Assembly (NCBI GenBank): GCA_031279965.1
Contig: JAITHM010000151.1
Coordinates: 1-10,888 of the forward strand
Length of the DNA: 10,888 nucleotides
Direction: 5' to 3'
Source of the DNA: Spirochaetaceae bacterium
GTDB lineage: Bacteria > Spirochaetota > Spirochaetia > Treponematales > Breznakiellaceae
Shown: in pieces, positions 1-6,650 of the stretch
Numbering within the stretch: the stretch's first letter is position 1
Layout of the letters: the number at the start of each line of letters is the position of its first letter
The notes under the pieces: generated by a model
The model's input: the letters and a program-made list of their open reading frames with translations, nothing else
The model's database searches: none
Told to the model about the DNA's origin: nothing
Made by a program: the position numbers and the translations under genes

Positions 1-489
1 CTTGATTCCCTTACCTTTGTACGGCTCAGGAACACGAAGCTTGCGTATTTCGGATGCAAATTGACCAACACGCTGCTTATCAATACCCGATACTACCATC
101 CGGCCATTTGCTTCGACAACAAGGTTTAAGTCATCGGGAATTCCCACAAAAACTTCATTTGAATATCCCAAGTTCATATTCAGAAGCTTGCCTTTCACCT
201 CGGCGCGATAACCAACGCCATTTATGACAAGAGCACGACTCCATCCCGTCGAAACGCCAATCACCATATTGTTAAGCAGATTACGGTACAATCCGTGGTA
301 AGCTCGTGTCTGTTTCTCGTCGTTCACTCGTCCCACAAGGATTTCACCATTTTTATCTTCAAAAGTCACCACATTGTGGTACATTTGAGAAAGCTTCCCT
401 TTAGGCCCTTCGACCGTGATCATACTATTGGCAAAGTTTACCTTCACACCAGAAGGAATTTTCACCGGTATTTTTCCGATTCGTGACAT
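1..489 (-). CDS. rplF: 50S ribosomal protein L6 (3'-truncated by window edge)
   Basis: L6 binds 23S rRNA (helix 97 region) near the factor-binding site and the sarcin-ricin loop of the large subunit. Reading the minus strand from the ATG at 489 gives 163 uninterrupted codons that run off the window. The protein begins MSRIGKIPVKIPSGV, the standard L6 start, and contains the family signatures ITVEGPKGKL, GVGYRAEVKG and, near the edge, RKLRVPEPYKGKGIK. The family is about 178-180 residues, so only the last 15 or so are missing. The start lies 10 nt after the rpsH stop and has an AGAGG Shine-Dalgarno. The position directly after rpsH is the standard spc-operon order; rplR and rpsE would be expected next, outside the window. 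Confidence 0.97.
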   Translation of the reverse strand, partial: MSRIGKIPVKIPSGVKVNFANSMITVEGPKGKLSQMYHNVVTFEDKNGEILVGRVNDEKQTRAYHGLYRNLLNNMVIGVSTGWSRALVINGVGYRAEVKGKLLNMNLGYSNEVFVGIPDDLNLVVEANGRMVVSGIDKQRVGQFASEIRKLRVPEPYKGKGIK

Positions 490-499
490 ATCCTACCTC

Positions 500-901
500 T
501 CACCAGACCGTACAGATGATTTCACCGCCCACCTGTTTTTCAGCGGCCTTCTTGCCCGTGGTAACACCCATAGATGTTGAAACTATAAGTGTTCCGTAAC
601 CATTAAATACCCTGGGCATCTTTTCATACCCGGCATAAACCCGGCGCCCAGGTTTTGACACTTTTTCCAAACCATGAATTACCGGAACAGCTTCGTCATC
701 GTACTTTAAATACACACGAATAACACTTTTTCCATCTTCCGCACTCAATTTCTTGAAGTTTTTGATGTATCCTTCAATTTTCAAAATTTTCACAATCTCC
801 AATTTTAATTTTGAAGAAGGAACATCTACATTTTCATGCTTTGCCATTCCAGCATTCCGGAGTTTGGTCAGCATATCCGCAATAGGATCAGAAACGCTCA
901 T
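500..901 (-). CDS. rpsH: 30S ribosomal protein S8
   Basis: S8 is a primary 16S rRNA binder of the central domain and, in E. coli, the translational repressor of the spc operon. The 133-residue product has the normal length. It starts with the typical MSVSDPIADMLTKLRNA and ends with the C-terminal S8 signature: GTLIVSTSMGVTT around residues 103-115, then VGGEIICTVW at the very end. The ATG at 901 is preceded by a strong AAGGAGG and lies 12 nt after the rpsN stop. The gene sits between rpsN and rplF, as expected. Whether S8 autoregulates here, as in enterobacteria, cannot be told from the sequence. Confidence 0.98.
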   Translation of the reverse strand: MSVSDPIADMLTKLRNAGMAKHENVDVPSSKLKLEIVKILKIEGYIKNFKKLSAEDGKSVIRVYLKYDDEAVPVIHGLEKVSKPGRRVYAGYEKMPRVFNGYGTLIVSTSMGVTTGKKAAEKQVGGEIICTVW

Positions 902-913
902 CCTCTCTCCTCC

Positions 914-1099
914 TTACCAACTTGATTTAGTTACGCCGGGAATCAGCCCTTCGCTTGCCAACTTACGAAAACAGAGACGGCACATCTCAAATTTGCCTAT
1001 ATACCCTCGTGCCCTGCCGCAAATTCTGCACCGGTTCACTTTCCGTGTTTTATATTTGGGCGTTCGCAACGCCTTTAATATCATAGCTTTTCTTGCCAT
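914..1099 (-). CDS. rpsN: 30S ribosomal protein S14, zinc-binding type (61 aa)
   Basis: S14 belongs to the 3' (head) domain of the small subunit, next to S3 and S10. This is the short, zinc-ribbon form (type Z): 61 residues, with CxxC pairs at Cys24/Cys27 and Cys40/Cys43 that should hold one zinc ion. The C-terminus, GLIPGVTKSSW, is the classical ending. The frame is open for 21 further codons upstream, but that stretch lies inside rplE. The ATG at 1099 gives the standard MARKAMILKA start, 10 nt after the rplE stop and with a purine-rich GGAG-containing Shine-Dalgarno. I see no zinc-free (C-minus) paralogue in this window. Such a paralogue, if present elsewhere, would be zinc-regulated. Confidence 0.97.
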   Translation of the reverse strand: MARKAMILKALRTPKYKTRKVNRCRICGRARGYIGKFEMCRLCFRKLASEGLIPGVTKSSW

Positions 1100-1109
1100 C
1101 TCCCCACTC

Positions 1110-1781
1110 CTACTTTCTAAACGGCATACCAAATTTTGCCAAAAACGCCTTTGCGTCAGCATCAGTCTCCGCCGTTGTTACAATTACAATATTCAAGCCT
1201 GAAACCCGCTCAATTTTATCAAAGTCTATCTCCGGAAAAATAATCTGCTCAGTAATACCCAACGAATAATTGCCATGCCCATCAAAAGCATTGGAGCTTA
1301 TTCCACGAAAATCTTTTACGCGAGGAAGCGCGGCATTAACCAGACGATCGAGAAATTCATACATCATAGCGCCCCTCAACGTCACTTTTGCGCCGATCTC
1401 CTGTCCCTCACGTATCTTGAAATTCGCGATACTCTTCTTGGCTTTAGTCTTTACCGCTTTTTGTCCAGTAATCAATGTGAGTTCTTCGACAGCGGCATCC
1501 AGCAATTTTTTGTTGGCAATTGCCTCACCTACCCCCATTGATACAACAATCTTTTCAAGACGGGGAATTTGCATCACCGACTTAAAACCAAGTTCTTTGA
1601 AAAGTTCCAGTGCGATTTTTTCATTATAAAGCTTTTTTAACCGGGGGATATTACCTTTTGACATACCCTTTCCGGCAACTTTTTTCACTTCCGCACTTTT
1701 CGTTGTTGTGGCAGTTTTTTTTGGCCCGGTAGCTTTTTCGCTTTTCCTTGCCTCGCCGCCCTTAACCTCTTCTTCCGCCAT
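1110..1781 (-). CDS. rplE: 50S ribosomal protein L5 with long N-terminal extension
   Basis: L5 binds 5S rRNA and joins the central protuberance to the small subunit. From the ATG at 1781 the product is 223 residues, against about 179-185 for the family. Residues 45 to the end align with normal L5: LKKLYNEK, SVMQIPRLEKIVVSMGVGEA, GQKAVKTKAKKSIANFKIREG, FRGISSNAFDGHGNYSLGI and the FGMPFRK end. Residues 1-44 are a low-complexity Lys/Ala/Thr/Glu tail. The start at 1781 overlaps the rplX stop (TAATG) and has AAGAGG 7 nt before it. An internal ATG at 1664 would give a canonical 184 residues and has a purine-rich GGAAAGGG, but this lies almost against the codon. That start would leave 116 nt without a gene in a tightly packed operon. 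I favour 1781, and both starts could be used. Confidence 0.95.
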   Translation of the reverse strand: MAEEEVKGGEARKSEKATGPKKTATTTKSAEVKKVAGKGMSKGNIPRLKKLYNEKIALELFKELGFKSVMQIPRLEKIVVSMGVGEAIANKKLLDAAVEELTLITGQKAVKTKAKKSIANFKIREGQEIGAKVTLRGAMMYEFLDRLVNAALPRVKDFRGISSNAFDGHGNYSLGITEQIIFPEIDFDKIERVSGLNIVIVTTAETDADAKAFLAKFGMPFRK

Positions 1782-2110
1782 TATAATGCCTCTTTGCATT
1801 TTCTACAGACGCGCACTTTTTTTTCGCCGTCCATTTTATACCCGATGCGAGTTGGCCCGCACTTCTTACAAATAATCATCACATTTGAACTGTGAAGCGG
1901 AGCTTCAATCTCAATAATCCCGCCACGGTCAGTTTGTTTACGGCGCTTCTGCGCTTTTTTGACAATATTAACTCCTTCCACCAGAACACGATCTTTGTCA
2001 CGAAGAATCTTCAACACTTTCCCGCGCTTCCCTTTATCTTTTCCCGCGATTATTTCAACAGTGTCATCTCGTTTCAATTTAAATTTATGCTGCTCTGTTA
2101 CCAACGCCAT
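1781..2110 (-). CDS. rplX: 50S ribosomal protein L24 with C-terminal zinc-ribbon cysteines
   Basis: L24 is one of the two assembly-initiator proteins of the large subunit and sits near the tunnel exit. The 109-residue protein shows the KOW motif near the N-terminus (DDTVEIIAGKDKGKRGKVLKI, about residues 15-36) and the GVNIVKKAQK segment. Its C-terminal half carries two CxxC pairs, Cys81/Cys84 and Cys102/Cys105, the four-cysteine arrangement seen in many bacterial L24 proteins but absent from E. coli L24. Zinc binding is inferred. The ATG at 2110 has AGGAG 8 nt upstream and follows rplN by 23 nt. The stop codon shares one base with the rplE start, which suggests translational coupling. Confidence 0.97.
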   Translation of the reverse strand: MALVTEQHKFKLKRDDTVEIIAGKDKGKRGKVLKILRDKDRVLVEGVNIVKKAQKRRKQTDRGGIIEIEAPLHSSNVMIICKKCGPTRIGYKMDGEKKVRVCRKCKEAL

Positions 2111-2133
2111 ATCTTAACTCCTCACCTTGCGCC

Positions 2134-2502
2134 CTACAAAACCTCAGGCGCGAGAGATACAATCTTCATATAATCTTTCTCGCGCAATTCGCGGGCAACA
2201 GGCCCAAAAATTCGCTTGCCTTTGGGATTTCTATTCGCATCAATAATCACACAGGCGTTATCATCAAAACGAATGTAAGTACCATCAGGCCTTCTATACT
2301 CTTTATGAGTGCGTACTACAACCGCCTTCTCAACCGTTCCCTTCTTAATCGACGAGGTTGGCAATGCGTCCTTTACGGCAACAACAATAATATCGCCAAT
2401 GCTCGCGTAACGGCGTTTTGAACCGCCCAAAACCTTAATACACTGAACTATCCTTGCCCCCGAATTGTCGGCGACATTAAGGAAGGTTTCTACCTGAATC
2501 AT
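2134..2502 (-). CDS. rplN: 50S ribosomal protein L14
   Basis: L14 lies at the subunit interface, takes part in bridges to 16S rRNA, and is the docking site of the silencing factor RsfS in other bacteria. The product is exactly 122 residues, the standard length, and is highly conserved: VADNSGARIVQCIKVLGGS at about 10-28, VVVRTHKEYRRPDGTYIRFD in the middle, and the terminal KIVSLAPEVL. The ATG at 2502 lies 12 nt after the rpsQ stop with an AAGAGGAG Shine-Dalgarno. The order rpsQ-rplN-rplX is the normal S10/spc junction. I see no promoter or terminator in the short gap, so the two classical operons appear fused into one unit. Confidence 0.98.
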   Translation of the reverse strand: MIQVETFLNVADNSGARIVQCIKVLGGSKRRYASIGDIIVVAVKDALPTSSIKKGTVEKAVVVRTHKEYRRPDGTYIRFDDNACVIIDANRNPKGKRIFGPVARELREKDYMKIVSLAPEVL

Positions 2503-2514
2503 TTCCAGCTCCTC

Positions 2515-2814
2515 TTACTTCACCCGCTCCACAATTTCGGCAAGCCGCCAGCATTTCTCTCTACTAATAGGCCGGCACTCTACCACACGCACACGATCAC
2601 CTGTACGAGCATCATTTTTTTCATCGTGCGCTTTAACATTCTTCGTACGCTTAACATATTTTTTATACAACGGATGCAGTGTCCGCGTTTCTACCGATAC
2701 AACAATAGTCTTATCCATACCGGTAACCTTACCATTCGCATCAACACTTTTTTTGTTCTTTACAATACCGATAAATTCTTTTTTGCCGCTTTTTGCCGCG
2801 TTGTTTTCCGCCAT
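2515..2814 (-). CDS. rpsQ: 30S ribosomal protein S17 with N-terminal tail and internal insertion
   Basis: S17 is a primary 16S rRNA binder with an OB fold, located in the 5' domain of the small subunit. The product is 99 residues, against about 84-87 in most bacteria. The core is clear: MDKTIVV (33-39), HPLYKKYVKRTK, HDEKNDARTGDRV and VECRPISREKCWRL. Two things account for the extra length. One is a short polar N-terminal tail (about residues 1-12). The other is roughly 10 residues between the first two strands (about 23-32, SVDANGKVTG), where other S17 proteins read straight from VVSDK into M.K. The ATG at 2814 is 5 nt after the rpmC stop, with AAGGAG inside the end of rpmC. Confidence 0.97.
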   Translation of the reverse strand: MAENNAAKSGKKEFIGIVKNKKSVDANGKVTGMDKTIVVSVETRTLHPLYKKYVKRTKNVKAHDEKNDARTGDRVRVVECRPISREKCWRLAEIVERVK

Positions 2815-2819
2815 ACCAC

Positions 2820-3023
2820 CTACTCCTTCGCCTGTTCTGCTCTCTCATGCTGAGCAATCAGCGTATTGAGACGGGCAATCTGGCGGCGCATCGTCCTCTT
2901 TAACAGAGGATTTTCCACATGTCCTACAACGAGTTTGAACCTCAATTCCATATATTTTGTACCAAGCTCGGCACGTTTCGCCTTTAACTCAGGAAACGTC
3001 AAATTTTTAAAACTATTCTTCAT
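2820..3023 (-). CDS. rpmC: 50S ribosomal protein L29
   Basis: L29 is a small helical protein beside L23 at the polypeptide exit tunnel, near the docking site for signal recognition particle and trigger factor. The 67-residue product has the expected two-helix pattern: the first helix contains LTFPELKAKRAELGTKYMELRFK, split by the conserved turn before NPLLKRTMRRQIARLNTLI (about residues 38-56), and a charged C-terminal tail follows. Length and position (between rplP and rpsQ) match the family. The ATG at 3023 follows the rplP stop by 29 nt and is preceded by AAGAGG and GGAG. The end of the gene supplies the ribosome binding site of rpsQ. Confidence 0.96.
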   Translation of the reverse strand: MKNSFKNLTFPELKAKRAELGTKYMELRFKLVVGHVENPLLKRTMRRQIARLNTLIAQHERAEQAKE

Positions 3024-3052
3024 ACTCCGCCTCTTAAGTTTCCTTTTCTGCC

Positions 3053-3478
3053 TTAACCACCAAGTTCAAAATCAGCACGAGCGACAAATTTTGTTTTGAT
3101 AGGCAGTTTCGCACCAGCAAGTATCATTGCTTCTTGAGCAAGTTTCTTATCTACACCGCCAAGTTCAAACATCACCGTACCTGGCTTAACCACTGCTACC
3201 CAGTATTCAGGCGCACCTTTTCCCTTACCCATGCGGGTATCCGCGGGCTTTTTAGAATACGGTTTATCTGGATAGATGCGTATCCACAGCTTCCCGCCGC
3301 GCTTGATATGTCTATTCATCGCAATACGCGCCGCTTCTATTTGACGGTTCGTTATCCACATACGATCAAGTGCAACAAGACCAAACTCACCAAATGCAAC
3401 CGTGTTGCATCGCGTGGCACAGCCTGGCATATTGCCCCGTTGCACTTTTCTATGTTTTACCCGTTTCGGACTTAACAT
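3053..3478 (-). CDS. rplP: 50S ribosomal protein L16
   Basis: L16 is a late-assembling protein next to the A-site tRNA elbow and the peptidyl-transferase region. The 141-residue product is normal in length. It has the MLSPKRVKHRK start, the RQIEAARIAMNRHIKRGGKLWIRI block (about 45-68), TRMGKGKGAPEYWVA (81-95) and LPIKTKFVAR near the end. Arg82 is the counterpart of the arginine hydroxylated in E. coli L16. Two cysteines (20 and 24) stand in the N-terminal GxATRxN segment; I know no function for them. The ATG at 3478 is 2 nt after the rpsC stop, and its AAGGAG lies inside rpsC, so translation is probably coupled. Confidence 0.98.
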   Translation of the reverse strand: MLSPKRVKHRKVQRGNMPGCATRCNTVAFGEFGLVALDRMWITNRQIEAARIAMNRHIKRGGKLWIRIYPDKPYSKKPADTRMGKGKGAPEYWVAVVKPGTVMFELGGVDKKLAQEAMILAGAKLPIKTKFVARADFELGG

Positions 3479-3480
3479 CT

Positions 3481-4188
3481 CTAGCTCCTTGCCGCCGCCA
3501 TTTTGTCACGCCGTTTACGAACTATTGCGCCGGCGTGCTCTTTCTGCTCTTTGCCGTACTTCATACCGTTAAAAACCCATACTTTTACGCCAATCGCACC
3601 AAACGTTGTATGCGCCTCAGCAAAACCATATTCGATATCTGCACGAAGGGTATGAAGCGGCACTCGCCCCTCTTTGGCCTCTTCTGTCCGTGACATTTCC
3701 GCCCCGCCGAGCCGCCCTGAAAGCCGCACTTTAACTCCCTGGGCATTCCCCTTCTTGATGGCATTGGAGATAGCCTGCTTCATAGTACGGCGGAACGATC
3801 CGCGCGCAACAAGCTGACGGGCAATATTCTGTGCAATAATCTGCGCGTTATTATCGGCATTACGCACTTCCTTTATTTTAAGCTGAATCTTCTTGTTAAC
3901 GAGCTTTTGCAACTCGCCGCCTATCGCTTCAATATTGGCACCTTTTACTCCAATAATTACGCCGGGACGCGCTGTGTGGATCACAATAGTGATGCGCTGA
4001 GGATGCCGGATAATTTCCACTTCGGCAATATCCGCCCCTTTGGTTTCCGGCATTTTAGAAAGAAACGCACGAAGTCTGATATCTTCATGTAACGTTGCCG
4101 CATATTCTTTGGGATCAACATACCAGCGGGAAGACCATGTCTTATTAATACCAATTCTAAGCCCTGTCGGGTTTACTTTCTGTCCCAC
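3481..4188 (-). CDS. rpsC: 30S ribosomal protein S3 (GTG start)
   Basis: S3 is in the head of the small subunit, lines the mRNA entry channel and contributes to helicase activity on mRNA. The 235-residue product has the MGQKVNPTGLRIGI start, a type II KH domain with the GxxG loop at residues 80-83 (GVKG), and the S3 C-terminal domain with GVKVRLSGRLGGAEMSR and VPLHTLRADIEYG. The start codon is GTG at 4188, touching the TAA stop of rplV with no base between. No other start fits, because the residues right after it are the invariant N-terminus. The Shine-Dalgarno is weak (AAAGG, about 11 nt away), so initiation probably depends on ribosomes finishing rplV. Confidence 0.98.
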   Translation of the reverse strand: MGQKVNPTGLRIGINKTWSSRWYVDPKEYAATLHEDIRLRAFLSKMPETKGADIAEVEIIRHPQRITIVIHTARPGVIIGVKGANIEAIGGELQKLVNKKIQLKIKEVRNADNNAQIIAQNIARQLVARGSFRRTMKQAISNAIKKGNAQGVKVRLSGRLGGAEMSRTEEAKEGRVPLHTLRADIEYGFAEAHTTFGAIGVKVWVFNGMKYGKEQKEHAGAIVRKRRDKMAAARS

Positions 4189-4563
4189 TTAACTACCCGC
4201 CTTTACTGTTTCATCTACCACAACGGTAATATGACACATTCTTTTAAGAAGCATATCTGCTCTTCCTCGTCCACGGCACCAAAGCCGCTTCATCCTGGGG
4301 CCATCGTCTATAAAAACTTCTTTAACATATAACATATCTTCCGCAAGACGCTTATTGGAGTCGAGCGCGTTTGAACCAGCGGATTTCACTGCCTTCCAGA
4401 GAAGTCGAGCCCCTTTATGAGGCATATTCTCCAACGTGGAAAGCACTTCAGCATAGGGCCTGCGCCGTATCAACGCCGCGACCGGCCGCACCTTGTAAGG
4501 CGACGCGATTATAAATCTGGTTACCGACCGGTAACCGGCGCGCCTTTGTGTACTTTTCGCCAT
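4189..4563 (-). CDS. rplV: 50S ribosomal protein L22
   Basis: L22 binds all six 23S rRNA domains, and its long beta-hairpin lines the exit tunnel, forming part of the constriction with L4. The 124-residue product is a little longer than E. coli L22 (110), mainly through an N-terminal MAKSTQRRAGYRSV segment. Family blocks are visible: SPYKVRPVAALIRRR, KAVKSAGSNA and the hairpin at about residues 86-103 (DDGPRMKRLWCRGRGRAD), followed by KRMCHITVVV. Trp95-Cys96 occupy the hairpin region, where macrolide-resistance changes are known in other species. The ATG at 4563 is 2 nt after the rpsS stop, with AAAGGG overlapping the end of rpsS. Confidence 0.97.
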   Translation of the reverse strand: MAKSTQRRAGYRSVTRFIIASPYKVRPVAALIRRRPYAEVLSTLENMPHKGARLLWKAVKSAGSNALDSNKRLAEDMLYVKEVFIDDGPRMKRLWCRGRGRADMLLKRMCHITVVVDETVKAGS

Positions 4564-4565
4564 AA

Positions 4566-4847
4566 CTAACCCTTTCCTGCCTTTTTATCCGAACCTGCAT
4601 GGCCACGAAATATTCGCGTAGGAGCAAACTCGCCGAGCTTATGCCCAACAAGATTTTCCGTAATATATACGGGCACCCATGTCTTACCGTTATACACCGA
4701 AATTGTTCCGCCAACCATTTCGGGAATTATTGTTGAACAACGGGAATAAGTCTTTATCATCTTTCTTTCCGTTGATTTGCCAACTTCCAACACCTTCTTG
4801 TAGAGGGCCTTTTCGATAAACGGCCCCTTCTTAATTGACCTCGACAA
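4566..4847 (-). CDS. rpsS: 30S ribosomal protein S19 (TTG start)
   Basis: S19 forms a pair with S13 in the head of the small subunit and contacts the large subunit and tRNA. The 93-residue product is full length: SRSIKKGPFIEKAL at the start, RCSTIIPEMVGGTISVYNGK (about 36-55) and GHKLGEFAPTRIFRGH near the C-terminus. Initiation must use TTG at 4847. The codons directly after it encode the invariant S19 N-terminus, and no ATG or GTG lies between it and the rplB stop. A GGGGGA Shine-Dalgarno lies about 7 nt upstream, just after the rplB stop codon. TTG is unusual for such a highly expressed protein. Confidence 0.97.
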   Translation of the reverse strand: MSRSIKKGPFIEKALYKKVLEVGKSTERKMIKTYSRCSTIIPEMVGGTISVYNGKTWVPVYITENLVGHKLGEFAPTRIFRGHAGSDKKAGKG

Positions 4848-4859
4848 ACCTTGTTCCCC

Positions 4860-5687
4860 CTACTTCTTCTTTCTTCTACTCACAATAAAACGCGAAGATG
4901 GTTTATGTTTATCCCGCGTCTTGTACCCTTTGGTCGGCTGCCCCCACGGAGTAACCGGATGAATACCCTTACTCTTACCTTCACCACCACCGTGCGGGTG
5001 ATCTACAGGATTCATAACCATACCACGCACCGATGGGCGGACACCAAGCCAACGTTTACGGCCAGCCTTGCCTATTGACACATTCATGTGATCTTCATTG
5101 CCAACCACGCCAATTACCGCATAGCACTTCTTGAATATCATCCGTGTTTCGCCAGAGGGCAATTTTATAGTTATATAGTCGCCTTCTTTGGCGGCAATAA
5201 GCGCACTCGTCCCCGCAGACCGGGCAAGTTGCGCACCTTTACCACGGGAAAGTTCGATGCTATGAACCGTAAAACCAAGCGGTATGTTTTCCAAAGGAAG
5301 AGCGTTCCCCGGCTCAATCGGCGCATCTGGCCCACTTAGCACCTTGGAACCTACTTTAAGACTTTTAGGCGCAATGATATACCGCTTTTCGCCATCAGCA
5401 TAAGCAACAAGAGCAATGTTTGCGCTCCGGTTCGGATCATACTCAATCGTCGTCACCTTACCAGGAACACCAATCTTGTCACGTTTAAAATCGATAATGC
5501 GGTAACGGCGTTTATGCCCGCCCCCCTGATGCCGCACACTGATCCTACCGTTCCAATCACGGCCAGCACGCTGCGGCAATCCTTCTGTAAGCGATTTTTC
5601 CGGCCTATTTGTCGTAATCTCCGAAAAATCAAGGCTTTGCCATTGCCTCATACCGGGCGTATAAGGTTTATATGTCTTGATACCCAT
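4860..5687 (-). CDS. rplB: 50S ribosomal protein L2
   Basis: L2 is required for subunit association and supports the peptidyl-transferase centre. The 275-residue product matches the family length. It shows the N-terminal KTYKPYTPGMRQW, the RNA-binding region RISVRHQGGGHKRRYR (48-63), and the C-terminal signature MNPVDHPHGGGEGKSKG. His230 is the counterpart of E. coli His229, the residue discussed for peptidyl transfer. The very basic C-terminus ends in RRKKK. The ATG at 5687 follows rplW by 23 nt. Its Shine-Dalgarno is weak (AGAG, about 9 nt away), unusual among these neighbours. Otherwise the gene is ordinary. Confidence 0.98.
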   Translation of the reverse strand: MGIKTYKPYTPGMRQWQSLDFSEITTNRPEKSLTEGLPQRAGRDWNGRISVRHQGGGHKRRYRIIDFKRDKIGVPGKVTTIEYDPNRSANIALVAYADGEKRYIIAPKSLKVGSKVLSGPDAPIEPGNALPLENIPLGFTVHSIELSRGKGAQLARSAGTSALIAAKEGDYITIKLPSGETRMIFKKCYAVIGVVGNEDHMNVSIGKAGRKRWLGVRPSVRGMVMNPVDHPHGGGEGKSKGIHPVTPWGQPTKGYKTRDKHKPSSRFIVSRRKKK

Positions 5688-5710
5688 AATTTATACTCTG
5701 TTCTCCCCTG

Positions 5711-5995
5711 TTATACGCCTTCAAAGAGCGCTATTTTCTCGCCTCTGGCAAGCGTTACAATGGCTTTTTTCCAAGTAGGCGTCGTACCTTTCCGATAACG
5801 GAGCCGCTTAGGTTTTCCTGCCACCACCATCACCTGGCATGAAACTGGATTAACTTTGAAAAGACGGCGCACCGCCTCTTTTATATCAAGCTTAGTCGCA
5901 CGAAAATCAACCTTAAACACATATTTTCCTGCTTCGCGCATATTATTTGTCTTTTCGGAGAGCACCGGCTCCACGAGTATATTTTCATAATTCAT
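5711..5995 (-). CDS. rplW: 50S ribosomal protein L23
   Basis: L23 sits at the tunnel exit and is the main ribosomal docking site for trigger factor and signal recognition particle. From the ATG at 5995 the product is 94 residues, the normal length, with ILVEPVLSEKT (6-16), YVFKVDFRATKLDIKEAVRRLFKV (25-48), and the loop around GKPKRLRYRKGTTPTWKKAIVTL. A second in-frame ATG lies 6 nt upstream (6001), but it would stand only 1 nt from the GAGGAGG Shine-Dalgarno. The ATG at 5995 is 7 nt from it and forms an ATGA overlap with the rplD stop, so I chose 5995. Confidence 0.96.
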   Translation of the reverse strand: MNYENILVEPVLSEKTNNMREAGKYVFKVDFRATKLDIKEAVRRLFKVNPVSCQVMVVAGKPKRLRYRKGTTPTWKKAIVTLARGEKIALFEGV

Positions 5996-6648
5996 GAACA
6001 TGCCTCCTCACCGTAAAAGCCACTTAATTTAGCAGCAACACTCTCCTGAACAAGTATACGCCGTCCATAAAAAAGCGTATGCGCGGCAAGATTATTATAC
6101 GAAAGGAAATTTACCGTTGGAATATTACGTCCCGCCTGCTTTATAAGGCGATTCTTCTCCAGTCTGCCTTCTTCATTATCATCCAACACAATAACCGTAC
6201 GTTCATTTTCACCAAAATTCTTTAAAACACTTGCTAAATCTTTGGTTTTTCCACTTTCTACCGCTAAATTTTCCACAAACTGAAGCATACCTGACTGGGC
6301 TTTAAGACTTAATATTGTTTTAAGCGCAAGACGTTTAGCCTTTTTGGGCATTGCATACGAAAAATCACGCAACCTGGGGCCAAAAATTACGCCGCCGCCT
6401 ACCAAAAGTGGTGATTTTTTATCACCGCGGCGGGCTCGACCTGTCCCTTTTTGCTTATAGGGCTTGGTGTTAGAACCATGCACCTCACCACGATCTTTCG
6501 TGGAAGCAGTTCCCAGACGTCTGTTAGCAAGTTCATTATTGATCGCATACCAGATAACATCTTCGTTTACCGGAAGACCAAATACAGCATCGTCAAGATC
6601 TATAGCCCGCAACTCTTTACCTGTTGTTGAATATACCGTACCTTTCAT
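5992..6648 (-). CDS. rplD: 50S ribosomal protein L4
   Basis: L4 is an early-assembly protein whose extended loop reaches the exit tunnel. In E. coli it also represses the S10 operon. From the ATG at 6648 the product is 218 residues, slightly above the usual 200-210. The loop (about residues 53-97) has the conserved KQKGTGRARRGDKKSPLLVGGGVIFGP motif region, split around residue 78. RLALKTILSLKA and the Rossmann-like C-terminal domain follow, with TVIVLDDNEE. The frame is open for 30 codons further upstream, but that part lies within rplC and is cysteine-rich and unlike L4. The ATG at 6648 lies 2 nt after the rplC stop, with AGAGGG at good distance. Confidence 0.96.
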   Translation of the reverse strand: MKGTVYSTTGKELRAIDLDDAVFGLPVNEDVIWYAINNELANRRLGTASTKDRGEVHGSNTKPYKQKGTGRARRGDKKSPLLVGGGVIFGPRLRDFSYAMPKKAKRLALKTILSLKAQSGMLQFVENLAVESGKTKDLASVLKNFGENERTVIVLDDNEEGRLEKNRLIKQAGRNIPTVNFLSYNNLAAHTLFYGRRILVQESVAAKLSGFYGEEACS

Positions 6649-6650
6649 GC

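Noticed and set aside
1100..1162. 21-codon upstream extension of rpsN
   Set aside because: It overlaps rplE and does not resemble S14; MARKAMILKA at 1099 is the standard start.
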